Assembly: GCA_031291305.1 (NCBI GenBank)
Contig: JARLJH010000052.1
Span: forward strand, 62,001 to 126,000
Source of the DNA: Rhodoferax sp.
GTDB lineage: Bacteria > Pseudomonadota > Gammaproteobacteria > Burkholderiales > Burkholderiaceae_C
Length of the DNA: 64,000 nucleotides
Reading direction: 5' to 3'
The notes below the pieces were generated by a model. That model ran no database searches. It worked only from the letters and a program-made list of their open reading frames with translations, and had not been told where the DNA came from. Below, one piece after another: positions 48,039 to 56,820 of this stretch. The position numbers were made by a program, and so were the translations under genes. The first letter of the stretch is position 1; every line of letters begins with the position of its first letter.

Positions 48039-48833
48039 ATGAGCGTCCTGACCACCATGCAACAGCACACCCCCGGCTGGGCACCGCGCATCGCTGTGGT
48101 GCTGGGCTCGGGTTGGGGCAGCCTGACCGAACACCTGAGCCATGCGGTGCAAATTCCCTACACCGAGCTCGAAGGCTTTCCACAGCCCACCGTGGCCGGG
48201 CACAGCGCGACCTTGTGGCTGGGCAACCTCGGCACGCAGCCTGTGGCGGTGATGAGCGGGCGCAAGCACGGCTACGAAACGGGCGCGGTAGACGGCATGG
48301 CCAAGCCCCTGAAGATGCTCAAAGAGCTGGGTTGCCACACGCTGGTGCAGACCAACGCAGCAGGCAGTGTGCGTACCGACATGCCACCGCAAAGCCTGAT
48401 GCTGTTGCACGATCACCTGAATCTGCCGCAGCGCTCGCCGCTGGTCGGGTTGAGTGGCAGTGACCGCTTTGTCAACATGGTCGATGCCTATGACCCCGCG
48501 CTGCGTGCCCACGCACGGCATACCGCTCAGGCCAAAGGCGTGATGCTGTTTGAAGGCACCTATGCCTGGTTTCTGGGCCCGCAGTTTGAAACCCCCGCCG
48601 AGATTCGCATGGCGCAACGCCTGGGCGCCGACGCCGTGGGCATGAGCACCGTGCCCGAGACCATCCTGGCGCGGCATCTGGGTCTGCGTGTGCTGGCGCT
48701 GTCGTTCATCACCAACTTTGGCGCGGGCATGTCCACCGAGCAGTTAAGCCACGCCCACACCCTGCAACAGGCGCAAGAGGGCAGCGCCAAAGCCAGCCAG
48801 TTGCTGGCTGACATCATCGCCCACTTGCCGTGA
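48039..48833 (+). CDS. punA: Purine nucleoside phosphorylase
   Basis: Splits purine nucleosides with phosphate. This is the trimeric type, 264 residues: VVLGSGWGSL (phosphate loop), SGRKHGYE, NAAGSV, YAWFLGPQFETPAEIRM and GMSTVPETILARH. ATG 48039 has GAGG at 9 bases; 48000 is possible but adds 13 poor residues. Likely cotranscribed with cdd. Confidence 0.93.
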   Translation: MSVLTTMQQHTPGWAPRIAVVLGSGWGSLTEHLSHAVQIPYTELEGFPQPTVAGHSATLWLGNLGTQPVAVMSGRKHGYETGAVDGMAKPLKMLKELGCHTLVQTNAAGSVRTDMPPQSLMLLHDHLNLPQRSPLVGLSGSDRFVNMVDAYDPALRAHARHTAQAKGVMLFEGTYAWFLGPQFETPAEIRMAQRLGADAVGMSTVPETILARHLGLRVLALSFITNFGAGMSTEQLSHAHTLQQAQEGSAKASQLLADIIAHLP

Positions 48834-48849
48834 GTGCCTGACAAGTAGA

Positions 48850-48881
48850 AATCCCCCACCAAGGTGACTTGGCAGGGGATT
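48850..48881. terminator. Hairpin between convergent punA and porin genes
   Basis: AATCCCC/GGGGATT and CCAAG/CTTGG form a stem of 12 pairs with a small internal bulge and GTGA loop. On the porin strand it is followed by a TTTCT run. It probably terminates both genes. Confidence 0.65.
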
Positions 48882-48917
48882 GGATATCTGTTCAATACTG
48901 GCTCAGGCCAGCGTCAA

Positions 48918-50000
48918 TCAGAACTTGTGGTTCATGCCCAATTCGATAATATTTTTCTTCCAGTCGCCAACCGTCGAGCCAGTCACCACTTGTGACGCTG
49001 TATTGACGCTGAAGCCGCCGTAGAGGAAGGTGCGTTTGGAAAGTACATATTTGCCAGCCATACCAAAACCATCACGCTTTTGCGTGGGATTGGCCCCGGT
49101 AGCGTTATCGTCAACAGACCTGGCATAGCTTGCCGACAGGGTCAGTGCCGAGCTCACCGGAACGTCTACCCCGATTTGCCACTCTTTGGTGTTGTTGCCA
49201 TCAATGTTTTCGCCAGAACCACCGCCCCAAGCCTTATTGGTGACCTTGGCATAGTTGGCCTTGGCCTTGGCGACGCCAAAGTCATAAGAGCCACCCAGTA
49301 CCGCATAGGTGCCTTTGTTGGCTGTGGTGCCAGCGATACCACCGGCGGTTGCCAGGTCCAAGTTCTCCTCCTGATACGCGAATTGCACAGCCACCGGGCC
49401 CGATCCGTAGGTCACGTTGAACGCTTCAACCCGTGCGCGCTTGGGGTCGCCTTCGTTTGCGCTGTAGCTTGCGGCTGCCGCAAAACCACTGACGTTGGGG
49501 GTTGCGTAATAAATGGTGTTGCTGATCGTGTCGCGGTAGTTTTCAGACGCGAACGCAACGCGCATGGGAGACATTCCTACCGCGTTAAACATGCCGTCAG
49601 AAACGCCAATCACGTCGTCAAAAGGGGTCCAGGTCTTACCCAGCTTGACTTCACCAAAGCCACCGGAGAAGCCCACCCAGGATTCACGGGCAAAAGCCTG
49701 GGGAGCGCTCGCGAAGTCTTTGGTCTGACCTGCACCGGTGTCCATGGCAAAGCCTTCTTCGAGCTTGAAGTTGACTTTCAAGCCACTGCCCAGGTCTTCA
49801 GACCCCTTCAGACCCCAGCGCGAGGTATTGATACCGCCGCTGACGATCTCGGATTTTGAGAGAGCGCCAGCGCCTTTGCCCAGGTCAGTGGTGCTGTACC
49901 TGCCAATGACGTCCGCAATGCCGTACAGCGTGACGGTTGATTGGGCCATGGCGGAGCCGGATGCAGCGAGAACTGCCAAAGTGATCCATGTTTTTTTCAT
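48918..50000 (-). CDS. Gram-negative porin (Omp32-like)
   Basis: A 360-residue outer-membrane trimeric porin. Signal peptide about 1-19 (ends SAMAQ), first strand SSVTLYG-type (STVTLYGIADVIGRY), and the C-terminal strand ends in Phe (LGMNHKF), needed for BAM assembly. The ATG has GGAG. It sits between punA and deoC, facing away from deoC; it may let nucleosides through, but this is only context. Confidence 0.92.
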   Translation of the reverse strand: MKKTWITLAVLAASGSAMAQSTVTLYGIADVIGRYSTTDLGKGAGALSKSEIVSGGINTSRWGLKGSEDLGSGLKVNFKLEEGFAMDTGAGQTKDFASAPQAFARESWVGFSGGFGEVKLGKTWTPFDDVIGVSDGMFNAVGMSPMRVAFASENYRDTISNTIYYATPNVSGFAAAASYSANEGDPKRARVEAFNVTYGSGPVAVQFAYQEENLDLATAGGIAGTTANKGTYAVLGGSYDFGVAKAKANYAKVTNKAWGGGSGENIDGNNTKEWQIGVDVPVSSALTLSASYARSVDDNATGANPTQKRDGFGMAGKYVLSKRTFLYGGFSVNTASQVVTGSTVGDWKKNIIELGMNHKF

Positions 50001-50342
50001 TCAAATATCTCCAAATATTGTTGTGTAGCGGGTGGTGCAGCCTAGCTGGCGCATCCCGAACTGGCCTGTCTGCACTTGCATATGTGTGCCGTCTTCGTCT
50101 CCTTCACTGGTGTTGAATGCTGATTGGCGCCTAAGGATGTATCCAAGGTGCTCAACCTGCGGCGGGGATCGATCCGTCATTGGATGCGATGGCGCTGACG
50201 ATAGAAGAACCCTGCTTTCAGTCAGCTTTCAGTTCTATGGCACTAGGGAAAGTACTGACGAAAATTGGCAAAACCATCGATCAGTCACCTGTCGCGGCAT
50301 GGCGCGACGTCACAATGGCGACGTTTCATTACTCTCTACGCC
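50001..50342. promoter_or_regulatory. Divergent promoter region porin / deoC
   Basis: 342 bp without a convincing gene. It should contain the porin promoter (AT-rich next to 50005-50030) and the deoC promoter. Short open frames here have no family match. No clear CytR/DeoR-type operator was found. Confidence 0.4.
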
Positions 50343-51146
50343 ATGAAGACCTCATCAACTTCCGCCCCTTGGGGGCATGACCTGCAGACCAGTGCCCACA
50401 TCGCGCTGCGTTGCCTGGATCTCACCAGCTTGAACGACTTTGACACCGAAGCCGATATCGCCAAACTCTGCCAGCGCGCCCAGGGTCCAAGCGGGCCGGT
50501 GGCGGCGGTGTGCGTCTGGCCGCGCCTGGCAGCCTATGCCCGTGGGCAACTGCCTGACACTGTCAGTGTCGCGGCGGTGGCCAACTTTCCGCACGGCAAC
50601 GCCGACGTGGACGCTGCCGTGCGTGACACCTTGCAAATCGTGCAAGCCGGTGCGCAAGAGGTGGACGTGGTTCTGCCCTACAAAGCGCTCATGGCAGGTG
50701 ACGACGCTGCGGTCACCACACTGCTGACCGCCGTGCGCCAGGCCTGCCCAGGCTTGACGCTCAAGGTGATTCTGGAAACCGGCGAACTCCAAACCACTGA
50801 ACTGATCGAGCGTGCCAGCCAGCTGGCGCTGGGCGCGGGGGCCGACTTCCTGAAAACCAGCACTGGCAAGACCCCGGTCAATGCCACGCCCGAAGCCGCA
50901 CGCCTCATGCTCAGCGCCATTGCGGGTCACCCGGTCGCAAAATATTATGCGGGTTTTAAGGCCTCAGGCGGCATAAGGACTGTACAAGAAGCTATCGTTT
51001 ATGAAGCGCTTGCTCAACAAATCCTGGGTGTAGAGGCATTGACGCCAAAGCGCTTTCGCATCGGCGCCAGCAGCATCCTCAACGACATTGAAGCAGTTTT
51101 GAACCCTAGCGCCGCACCTGCCCCAGCGCCCGGCAGCGGCTATTAA
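50343..51146 (+). CDS. deoC: Deoxyribose-phosphate aldolase
   Basis: Cleaves deoxyribose 5-phosphate to acetaldehyde and glyceraldehyde 3-phosphate. 267 residues, class I aldolase barrel: EVDVVLPYKALMAGD, KVILETGEL, and the Schiff-base lysine in FLKTSTGK. GFKASGGIRTVQEA is the phosphate-binding end; at DNA level this segment matches a dispersed repeat in reverse. ATG 50343 lacks a strong ribosome site. Operon with the PEBP-like and deoA genes. Confidence 0.93.
   Translation: MKTSSTSAPWGHDLQTSAHIALRCLDLTSLNDFDTEADIAKLCQRAQGPSGPVAAVCVWPRLAAYARGQLPDTVSVAAVANFPHGNADVDAAVRDTLQIVQAGAQEVDVVLPYKALMAGDDAAVTTLLTAVRQACPGLTLKVILETGELQTTELIERASQLALGAGADFLKTSTGKTPVNATPEAARLMLSAIAGHPVAKYYAGFKASGGIRTVQEAIVYEALAQQILGVEALTPKRFRIGASSILNDIEAVLNPSAAPAPAPGSGY
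50955..50998 (-). repeat. Dispersed palindromic repeat, copy 12 (inside deoC)
   Basis: On the minus strand: GATAGCTTCTTGTACAG ... CTTATGCCGCCTGAGGCC. It coincides with a conserved part of the enzyme (ASGGIRTVQEAI), so either the repeat has been shaped to code it or the likeness is convergent. Confidence 0.45.
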
Positions 51147-51181
51147 CGCAACCCTTCTCAAACCCCATCAGGAGACCCACC

Positions 51182-51805
51182 ATGAAAATGCCGTCCGCCA
51201 AACTGCTTTGCGTTCTCCCTTGCGCTACCGCCTTGGCGGTGAGTCTGTCTGCGTTGCCAGCAGCTGCGCAAAAGGGGCCGTTCATGCTCTCCAGTCCCGA
51301 CCTGCGCATGGGTACGTTTGACAATAAATTTGTGCTGAATGGTTTTGGCTGCCAGGGTGACAACGTGTCACCCGCACTCGTTTGGCAAAACGTACCTGCG
51401 GGCACCAAGTCGTTGGCGCTACAGGTGTTTGACCCCGATGCACCCACGGGTGCCGGCTTCTGGCACTGGACGGTGTACAACATCCCGCCCACCGTCACCT
51501 CCTTGCCGCAGGGCGCAGGCAACTCAGCAGCTGGCTTGCCAGCCCCAGCCTACGGCGGTGCCACCGATTATTCAGACACCGGCGCAACTGGCGGTAACGG
51601 CAACTACGGTGGCCCGTGCCCGCCACAGGCTGATAAACCGCACCGCTACATCTTTACCCTGTACGCGTTGGCGGTGGATGATTTGCCAAAGGCTGGCGGC
51701 ATCCCCAAAACCGGCTCGCCGTCGTTGTATTCCTTTGTGCTTAACAAGGGACTGGGCGCCAACATGATCGAAAAAGCCAGCTTCACCGCCACTTACGGTA
51801 GATAA
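51182..51805 (+). CDS. YbhB/YbcL (PEBP / Raf-kinase-inhibitor-like) exported protein
   Basis: A 207-residue PEBP-fold protein with an N-terminal signal peptide (about 1-27, ending AAAQK). Ligand-pocket motifs: DPDAPTGAGFWHWTVYNIP and GPCPPQADKPHRYIFTLYAL. The function of bacterial members is uncertain. The ribosome site CAGGAGA is strong. It sits between deoC and deoA, 35 and 9 bp away, an unusual guest in the operon. Confidence 0.9.
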   Translation: MKMPSAKLLCVLPCATALAVSLSALPAAAQKGPFMLSSPDLRMGTFDNKFVLNGFGCQGDNVSPALVWQNVPAGTKSLALQVFDPDAPTGAGFWHWTVYNIPPTVTSLPQGAGNSAAGLPAPAYGGATDYSDTGATGGNGNYGGPCPPQADKPHRYIFTLYALAVDDLPKAGGIPKTGSPSLYSFVLNKGLGANMIEKASFTATYGR

Positions 51806-51814
51806 CGGAAACCT

Positions 51815-53134
51815 ATGCTTGCCCAGGAAATCATCCGCATCAAGCGCGACGGCCAGACGCTGGCGCGCGCCCACGTCGACAACTTTGTCACAGGTCTGGT
51901 CGACGGCTCGTGGAGCGAAGGCCAGGCCGCCGCCCTGGCCATGGCCATGTTCCTCAAAGGCATGAGCCGTGACGAAACCGTGGCCCTGACGCAGGCCATG
52001 ACGCACTCCGGCCTGGTGATGGACTGGTCCAGCGCCCATCTCAACGGCCCGATTCTGGACAAGCACTCCAGCGGCGGCGTGGGTGACAAAGTCAGTCTGA
52101 TGCTGGCGCCCATCGTGGCGGCGTGCGGCGGCGTCGTGCCGATGATCTCGGGCCGTGGGCTGGGCCACACCGGCGGCACACTGGACAAACTGGGCAGCAT
52201 TCCCGGCTACAACGCCACGCCCGATGTGGCCACGCTGCACCGCGCCTTGCAAACGGCGGGCTGCGCCATCATCGGCCAGACGGCTGACCTGGCACCGGCT
52301 GACCGCAGGCTCTACGCCATTCGCGATGTGACGGCTACCGTCGAATCGGTGCCGCTGATCACCGCCAGCATCCTGTCCAAAAAGCTCGCCGCCGGATTGC
52401 AAGGCCTGGTGATGGATGTGAAAGTGGGCAACGGCGCGTTTGCCGCCTCCATGGACATGGCCAGCACCCTGGCCGAGTCGCTGGTGCAGGTGGCCAGCGG
52501 CGCAGGTCTGCCCACGCGCGCCTGGATCACCGACATGAATCAAGTGCTGGGCCGCACAGCGGGCAACGCGCTGGAGGTGCAAGAAGCCATCGACTTTTTG
52601 AAAGGCCAGGCCACCGAGCCGCGCCAGCTGGAAGTCACCCGACGCTTGAGCGCCGAGCTGCTGGTGATGGGCGGCTTGGCCGCGAACGATGCCGAAGCAC
52701 TACAAAAAGTAGATCAAGCTTTGAAGAGTGGACGGGGGCTAGAGCAGTTTTCTCGCATGATCTCTGCACTGGGTGGTCCAGCCGACTTTGTCGACAGACC
52801 GGCTCACTACTTGCCTGTCGCGCCGGTGCAGCTGACGGTGCCAGCACCATGCAGCGGCTGGGTCAGCAGCATGGCCACACGCGACATCGGCCTGGCCGTG
52901 GTGGAACTCGGCGGAGGCAGGCGCCAGGCCAGCGACACGATTGATCCGCGCGTCGGGTTCACGCAGTTTGTGCAAATTGGCCAGCAGGTGCAGGCGGGTG
53001 AACCACTGGCCGTGGTGCACGCGGCCGGCATGGCGGCGGCTGAACTGGCGCAGCGGACCCTGCAGACCTTGATTCAGATTGGTGACACCCCCGTCACGCT
53101 TGCCCCGGTAATGGCGCATCGGGTGACGGCTTGA
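51815..53134 (+). CDS. deoA: Thymidine phosphorylase
   Basis: Converts thymidine plus phosphate into thymine and deoxyribose 1-phosphate. 439 residues; motifs: DGSWSEGQAAALAMA, LDKHSSGGVGDKVS (phosphate and pyrimidine-phosphorylase signature), SGRGLGHTGGTLDKL. A dispersed repeat (52707-52752) is read in frame as KVDQALKSGRGLEQF. The last 41 bp overlap the convergent LysR gene. Confidence 0.95.
   Translation: MLAQEIIRIKRDGQTLARAHVDNFVTGLVDGSWSEGQAAALAMAMFLKGMSRDETVALTQAMTHSGLVMDWSSAHLNGPILDKHSSGGVGDKVSLMLAPIVAACGGVVPMISGRGLGHTGGTLDKLGSIPGYNATPDVATLHRALQTAGCAIIGQTADLAPADRRLYAIRDVTATVESVPLITASILSKKLAAGLQGLVMDVKVGNGAFAASMDMASTLAESLVQVASGAGLPTRAWITDMNQVLGRTAGNALEVQEAIDFLKGQATEPRQLEVTRRLSAELLVMGGLAANDAEALQKVDQALKSGRGLEQFSRMISALGGPADFVDRPAHYLPVAPVQLTVPAPCSGWVSSMATRDIGLAVVELGGGRRQASDTIDPRVGFTQFVQIGQQVQAGEPLAVVHAAGMAAAELAQRTLQTLIQIGDTPVTLAPVMAHRVTA
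52707..52752 (+). repeat. Dispersed palindromic repeat, copy 13 (inside deoA)
   Basis: AAGTAGATCAAGC ... GGACGGGGGCTAGAGCAGTTTT. The right half agrees with other copies (GGGGCTAGAG); the left half is weaker. Confidence 0.45.
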
Positions 53135-54029
53135 GGTAGTCCACCAGCACGCCGTGCAGCCAATCCATGACGACCCGAACGCGGGTTGACAGGTTTCGGC
53201 GATGGGCATACACCAGTGATAAAGGCATTGGAGGCGCGGGCCAGCGAGTCATCACTTCCACCAGTTGGCCTTGCGCGATCAACTCCCGGATGCCAACAAA
53301 AGGCGCCTGAATAACTCCCAAGCCCGCCAGGCACGCGGCCTGATACGCCTCGGCGTTGTTCACCGTCACCGCACCTGGCATGGGCAGGGCCATTTCGTTG
53401 CCATCCAGAGTGTATTCAAACCCAGTCGGTTTGGCGCCCAAGGTCGCGGCGTAATGGACGAGGGTGTGTGTTGCCAGGTCCACCAGGGAATGGGGAACGC
53501 CAAAACGCGCGATGTAGCCGGGACTCACGCAATTGACCATGCGCAAATCGCCGACGGGCCGCGCAATCAATCCGGGCTCTGTCACTGTTCCGGCGCGAAC
53601 GACGCAGTCGAACCCCTCCCGTACCAGATCAACCCGCCGTTCGGTGCTGCTGATTTCGATCTGCAGTTGTGGATGCTGGTTCAGTAAATCGGGCAGGCGC
53701 GGTAAAACCGCGTGGCGCGCAATCACCGTCGACATGTCCAGCCGGACGCGGCCCTTCAAGGCGTTGGCGCTTTGCAGTTGAAACATGGTTTGCAGCTCAT
53801 CCATGTCTGCCAAGACATCCTTGCAGCGCTCGTAAAACGTTTGGCCGTCGTGCGTGAGCACGACTTTGCGGGTGGTGCGGTGCAGCAAACGCGCACCCAG
53901 CCGGTTTTCCAATTGCTGTACCGCCATTGACACGCTGGCTTTGGGCAAGCCAAGGCTGTCTGCAGCTTGAGTGAAGCTCGATAACTCGGCCACCCGCGAA
54001 AAGACAAGCATGTGATCCACAAAACTCAT
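53094..54029 (-). CDS. LysR family transcriptional regulator
   Basis: A 311-residue regulator: HTH about 5-62 (SSFTQAADSLGLPKASVSMAVQQLENRLG) and C-terminal effector domain. Divergent from an SDR gene across 110 bp containing a dyad, the usual LysR/target arrangement. Its 3' end overlaps deoA by 41 bp. Confidence 0.9.
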   Translation of the reverse strand: MSFVDHMLVFSRVAELSSFTQAADSLGLPKASVSMAVQQLENRLGARLLHRTTRKVVLTHDGQTFYERCKDVLADMDELQTMFQLQSANALKGRVRLDMSTVIARHAVLPRLPDLLNQHPQLQIEISSTERRVDLVREGFDCVVRAGTVTEPGLIARPVGDLRMVNCVSPGYIARFGVPHSLVDLATHTLVHYAATLGAKPTGFEYTLDGNEMALPMPGAVTVNNAEAYQAACLAGLGVIQAPFVGIRELIAQGQLVEVMTRWPAPPMPLSLVYAHRRNLSTRVRVVMDWLHGVLVDYLKPSPDAPLPGQA

Positions 54030-54044
54030 TGTTCAATTTTATAT

Positions 54045-54079
54045 AACAAATAAATCGTAATTGATGTATTTATCTTGTT
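54045..54079. promoter_or_regulatory. LysR-type dyad between lysR and SDR genes
   Basis: AACAA-ATAAAT and ATTTAT-C-TTGTT form an interrupted inverted repeat, 11 of 12 positions matched, in the divergent promoter. Probable operator of the LysR protein. Confidence 0.55.
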
Positions 54080-54139
54080 GGAAGTGATCAATAGACTCAC
54101 GCACATCGTTCAACATTTCAACCGCAAAGGAAACTCATC

Positions 54140-54904
54140 ATGTCAACACCCCTCTCCATTGCATTGGTCACTGGCGGCAGCCGGGGTCTGGGCAAAAGTA
54201 CTGCATTGCATCTGGCCAAACAAGGCCATGGTGTCATCCTGACCTACCGCAGCAAGCAGGCAGAAGCTGCTGAAGTTGTCGCACAAATCGAGGCCATGGG
54301 CCAGAAAGCGGTGGCACTCCCGCTCAATGTCTCTGACAGCAGCAGCTTCGCCAATTTTGTTGTCCAGGTCCGCGATGTGCTTCTGGCGCAATGGGGCCGT
54401 ACAACATTTGAGGTGTTGATCAACAACGCAGGCACCGGCACGCATGCCAGCCTGATGGACACGACCGAGGCCCAATTCGATGAACTGGTCAATGTGCACC
54501 TCAAAGGCGCCTTCTTCCTGACACAAAAGCTGCTTCCCCTGATGGCGGACGGCGGGCGCATTGTCAATCTGTCTTCCGGGCTGACACGCTTTGCCTTGCC
54601 AGGTTTCGCCGCCTACGCTGCCATGAAAGGCGCCGTGGAGGTTCTGACCCGCTACATGGCCAAGGAGCTTGGGCCACGGGGGATTGCCGTCAATACCGTG
54701 GCGCCTGGTGCCATAGCGACCGATTTTGGTGGCGGCGCTGTGCGCGACACGCCACAACTCAACAATTTCGTGGCGTCCCAAACCGCACTGGGCCGGGTAG
54801 GTGAAGCCGATGACATCGGTGCGATGGTGGCCTCGCTCGTTTCACCTGACAACCGCTGGGTCAACGCGCAGCGCATCGAAGTGTCGGGTGGAATGTTCGT
54901 TTGA
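54140..54904 (+). CDS. Short-chain dehydrogenase/reductase
   Basis: A 254-residue classical SDR: cofactor motif TGGSRGLGKS, NNAG, catalytic Ser in NLSSGL and YxxxK as YAAMKGA. The Arg after the second strand (TYRSKQAEA) points to NADPH. Substrate unknown. Ribosome site AAAGGAAA. Likely the target of the adjacent LysR. Confidence 0.9.
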   Translation: MSTPLSIALVTGGSRGLGKSTALHLAKQGHGVILTYRSKQAEAAEVVAQIEAMGQKAVALPLNVSDSSSFANFVVQVRDVLLAQWGRTTFEVLINNAGTGTHASLMDTTEAQFDELVNVHLKGAFFLTQKLLPLMADGGRIVNLSSGLTRFALPGFAAYAAMKGAVEVLTRYMAKELGPRGIAVNTVAPGAIATDFGGGAVRDTPQLNNFVASQTALGRVGEADDIGAMVASLVSPDNRWVNAQRIEVSGGMFV

Positions 54905-54948
54905 GCCAGTGAGACGGCTGACATGCGTTGACAGCCGGTCTGCACGCT

Positions 54949-56601
54949 CTACGCTGATTGATGCCGTTCCTGCCGGGCGGCCAGCGTGCCTCTGGTATGG
55001 CGTTCAGAGGGGGGGTGCCTGGGCAGCAACCCCTGCAGGGCTTGGGGGTTGGACCTGGCACCACTGGCGGTGTAGTCGGCCAGTAGTGTCTGGCGCACCG
55101 TGTTGGGTGGCAGGCTGGGGTTCAGGTAGTCAAACAACGCATCCACCAGCGCCTCGGGCGTCAGCCGGTGGGTGGCACCGGTGCGCTGCCATAGCCAGTC
55201 TGTGAAAACCATGAAGCGCCAGAACGGCGAGGCCACCCTGACTACCGCAGCAGACGCGCCGTCTTTGTCGCTTGCCATGCCCCGTGGCGGTGTGCCCAAC
55301 AGCAGCGCCAGCGTTTGTGCAAAGCGCCCCGAATTTGCCAGCAAGTCCCAATAGCGAGCAAACCGGGTGAAACGCACCAGCGTGTCGGCATCAACCACAC
55401 CCGTTTGCTGCACCGTGTAAGGTGGCTCGGCGGCATACAGCATGCCGTGCGCCGTGGTGTGCCTAGTAATGGGCGAGCCGCGCAAACGCTTCAAAATACC
55501 CAACTGAATCTCGTGCGGGCCGATTGCCAGCAGGCGGTCAAAGCCTTCGGCAAAGCTTTGCAGTGTCTCTCCCGGCAGGCCAAAGATCAGGTCCGCGTGC
55601 AAGTGGGCGTGGCTGTGGGCCAGCAGCCAGCGCAGGTTGGCCTCGGTGGCCGCGTTGTCCTGGCGGCGCGAGATGGTGTGTTGCACGGTTTCGTTGAAGC
55701 TTTGCACGCCGACTTCCAACTGCAACACCCCAGGCGGGAACGTCGCCAGCATGGCTTTCAGCCGGTCCGGCAGATGGTCTGGGATGACTTCAAAGTGCAG
55801 GAACAGTTGCTCGTTGGCAGGCGCACCGGGCAGGGGCAAGCGGTCCAGAAAAAACTGCAGGATGCGCACCGAGTTGTCGATCTTCAGGTTGAAGGTGCGG
55901 TCGACAAACTTGAAGTTGCGCGCGCCGCGCTGGTACAGGCCTTCCAGCGCCGCCAGCACCCGCTCCAGCTCAAACGCCCAGGCGGTTTTGTCCAACGAAC
56001 TCAAGCAAAACTCGCACTTGAATGGGCAGCCGCGCGAAGCCTCCACATACAGCAGGCGGTGCGCCAGGTCGGCATCGCTGTACTCGGCATAGGGCAGGGC
56101 GATGTCTGCCAGCGTGGCTTGCTCGCCGGGAATCACTTTCATCAGCGGGCGCGGGCCATCCATCAAGGCGCGACACAGCTTGGCAAAGCTCACATCGCCC
56201 CAGCCAGTGATGACAAAGTCAGCCAGCGCGGTGATGGGCTGTTGGTCCACCTCGTGGCTGACCTCGGGCCCACCCAGTACCACTTTCACATCGGGCCGCG
56301 CGGCTTTGAGCAGGCGCAGCACTTCCAGCGTGGGTGTCACGTTCCAGATGTACACGCCAAAGCCGACGATCTGCGGCGTGGCCTGACCAGCGGACCCCAG
56401 CGTGGCAAGTAAGTCCGCCACCACCTCGGCGGGTGCGCGGTTGATGGTGTATTCGCGCAGCACGGTCTGCGCCCGCAGCCCGGCACCACCGTGCCGGTCC
56501 AGATTGGCCAGCAGGTAGCGCAGCCCCAGCGAGGCGTGGATGTAGCGGGCGTTCAGAGTCGCCAGAATGATGCGTGGGGCAATGGGGAGACGTGGCGACA
56601 T
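54949..56601 (-). CDS. B12-binding-domain radical SAM protein (DUF4080)
   Basis: A 550-residue protein: N-terminal cobalamin-binding Rossmann domain (about 10-150; VVLGGPEVSHEVDQQP), radical SAM core with the CxxxCxxC cluster in EASRGCPFKCEFC (about 190-200), and a C-terminal DUF4080 domain. B12-dependent radical SAM enzymes methylate or rearrange unreactive carbons; the substrate here is unknown. The gene is alone, with a probable repeat remnant in its upstream region. Confidence 0.88.
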   Translation of the reverse strand: MSPRLPIAPRIILATLNARYIHASLGLRYLLANLDRHGGAGLRAQTVLREYTINRAPAEVVADLLATLGSAGQATPQIVGFGVYIWNVTPTLEVLRLLKAARPDVKVVLGGPEVSHEVDQQPITALADFVITGWGDVSFAKLCRALMDGPRPLMKVIPGEQATLADIALPYAEYSDADLAHRLLYVEASRGCPFKCEFCLSSLDKTAWAFELERVLAALEGLYQRGARNFKFVDRTFNLKIDNSVRILQFFLDRLPLPGAPANEQLFLHFEVIPDHLPDRLKAMLATFPPGVLQLEVGVQSFNETVQHTISRRQDNAATEANLRWLLAHSHAHLHADLIFGLPGETLQSFAEGFDRLLAIGPHEIQLGILKRLRGSPITRHTTAHGMLYAAEPPYTVQQTGVVDADTLVRFTRFARYWDLLANSGRFAQTLALLLGTPPRGMASDKDGASAAVVRVASPFWRFMVFTDWLWQRTGATHRLTPEALVDALFDYLNPSLPPNTVRQTLLADYTASGARSNPQALQGLLPRHPPSERHTRGTLAARQERHQSA

Positions 56602-56820
56602 TTATAGGGTATTTATGCCTGTAGCCCAGGTAGAACGTGCACAAGTAGCTACCAAATATATAGTTACACCCTGGCAAGTTTATCCATCTTCTTGCAGTAG
56701 CCCGAAAGCCACTGCATTCAAGGGCAGGCGATGCATTGTGCCGCCGCACCACGCCAACACAAGACCACGCGCAAGTGGCGCACATTGGGCAGAGCAGTCT
56801 GCCTCAACAAAAGCAGTGTC
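56602..56820. other. Gap upstream of the radical SAM gene
   Basis: 219 bp without a gene. The segment 56606-56634 in reverse reads GGGCTACAGGCATAAAT, matching the right half of the dispersed repeat, so it may be a degenerate copy. Promoter of the radical SAM gene expected here. Confidence 0.35.

Noticed and set aside
55315-56412. A 365-codon open frame antisense to the radical SAM gene
   Set aside because: Shadow frame, Gln/Val-rich with no known domain.
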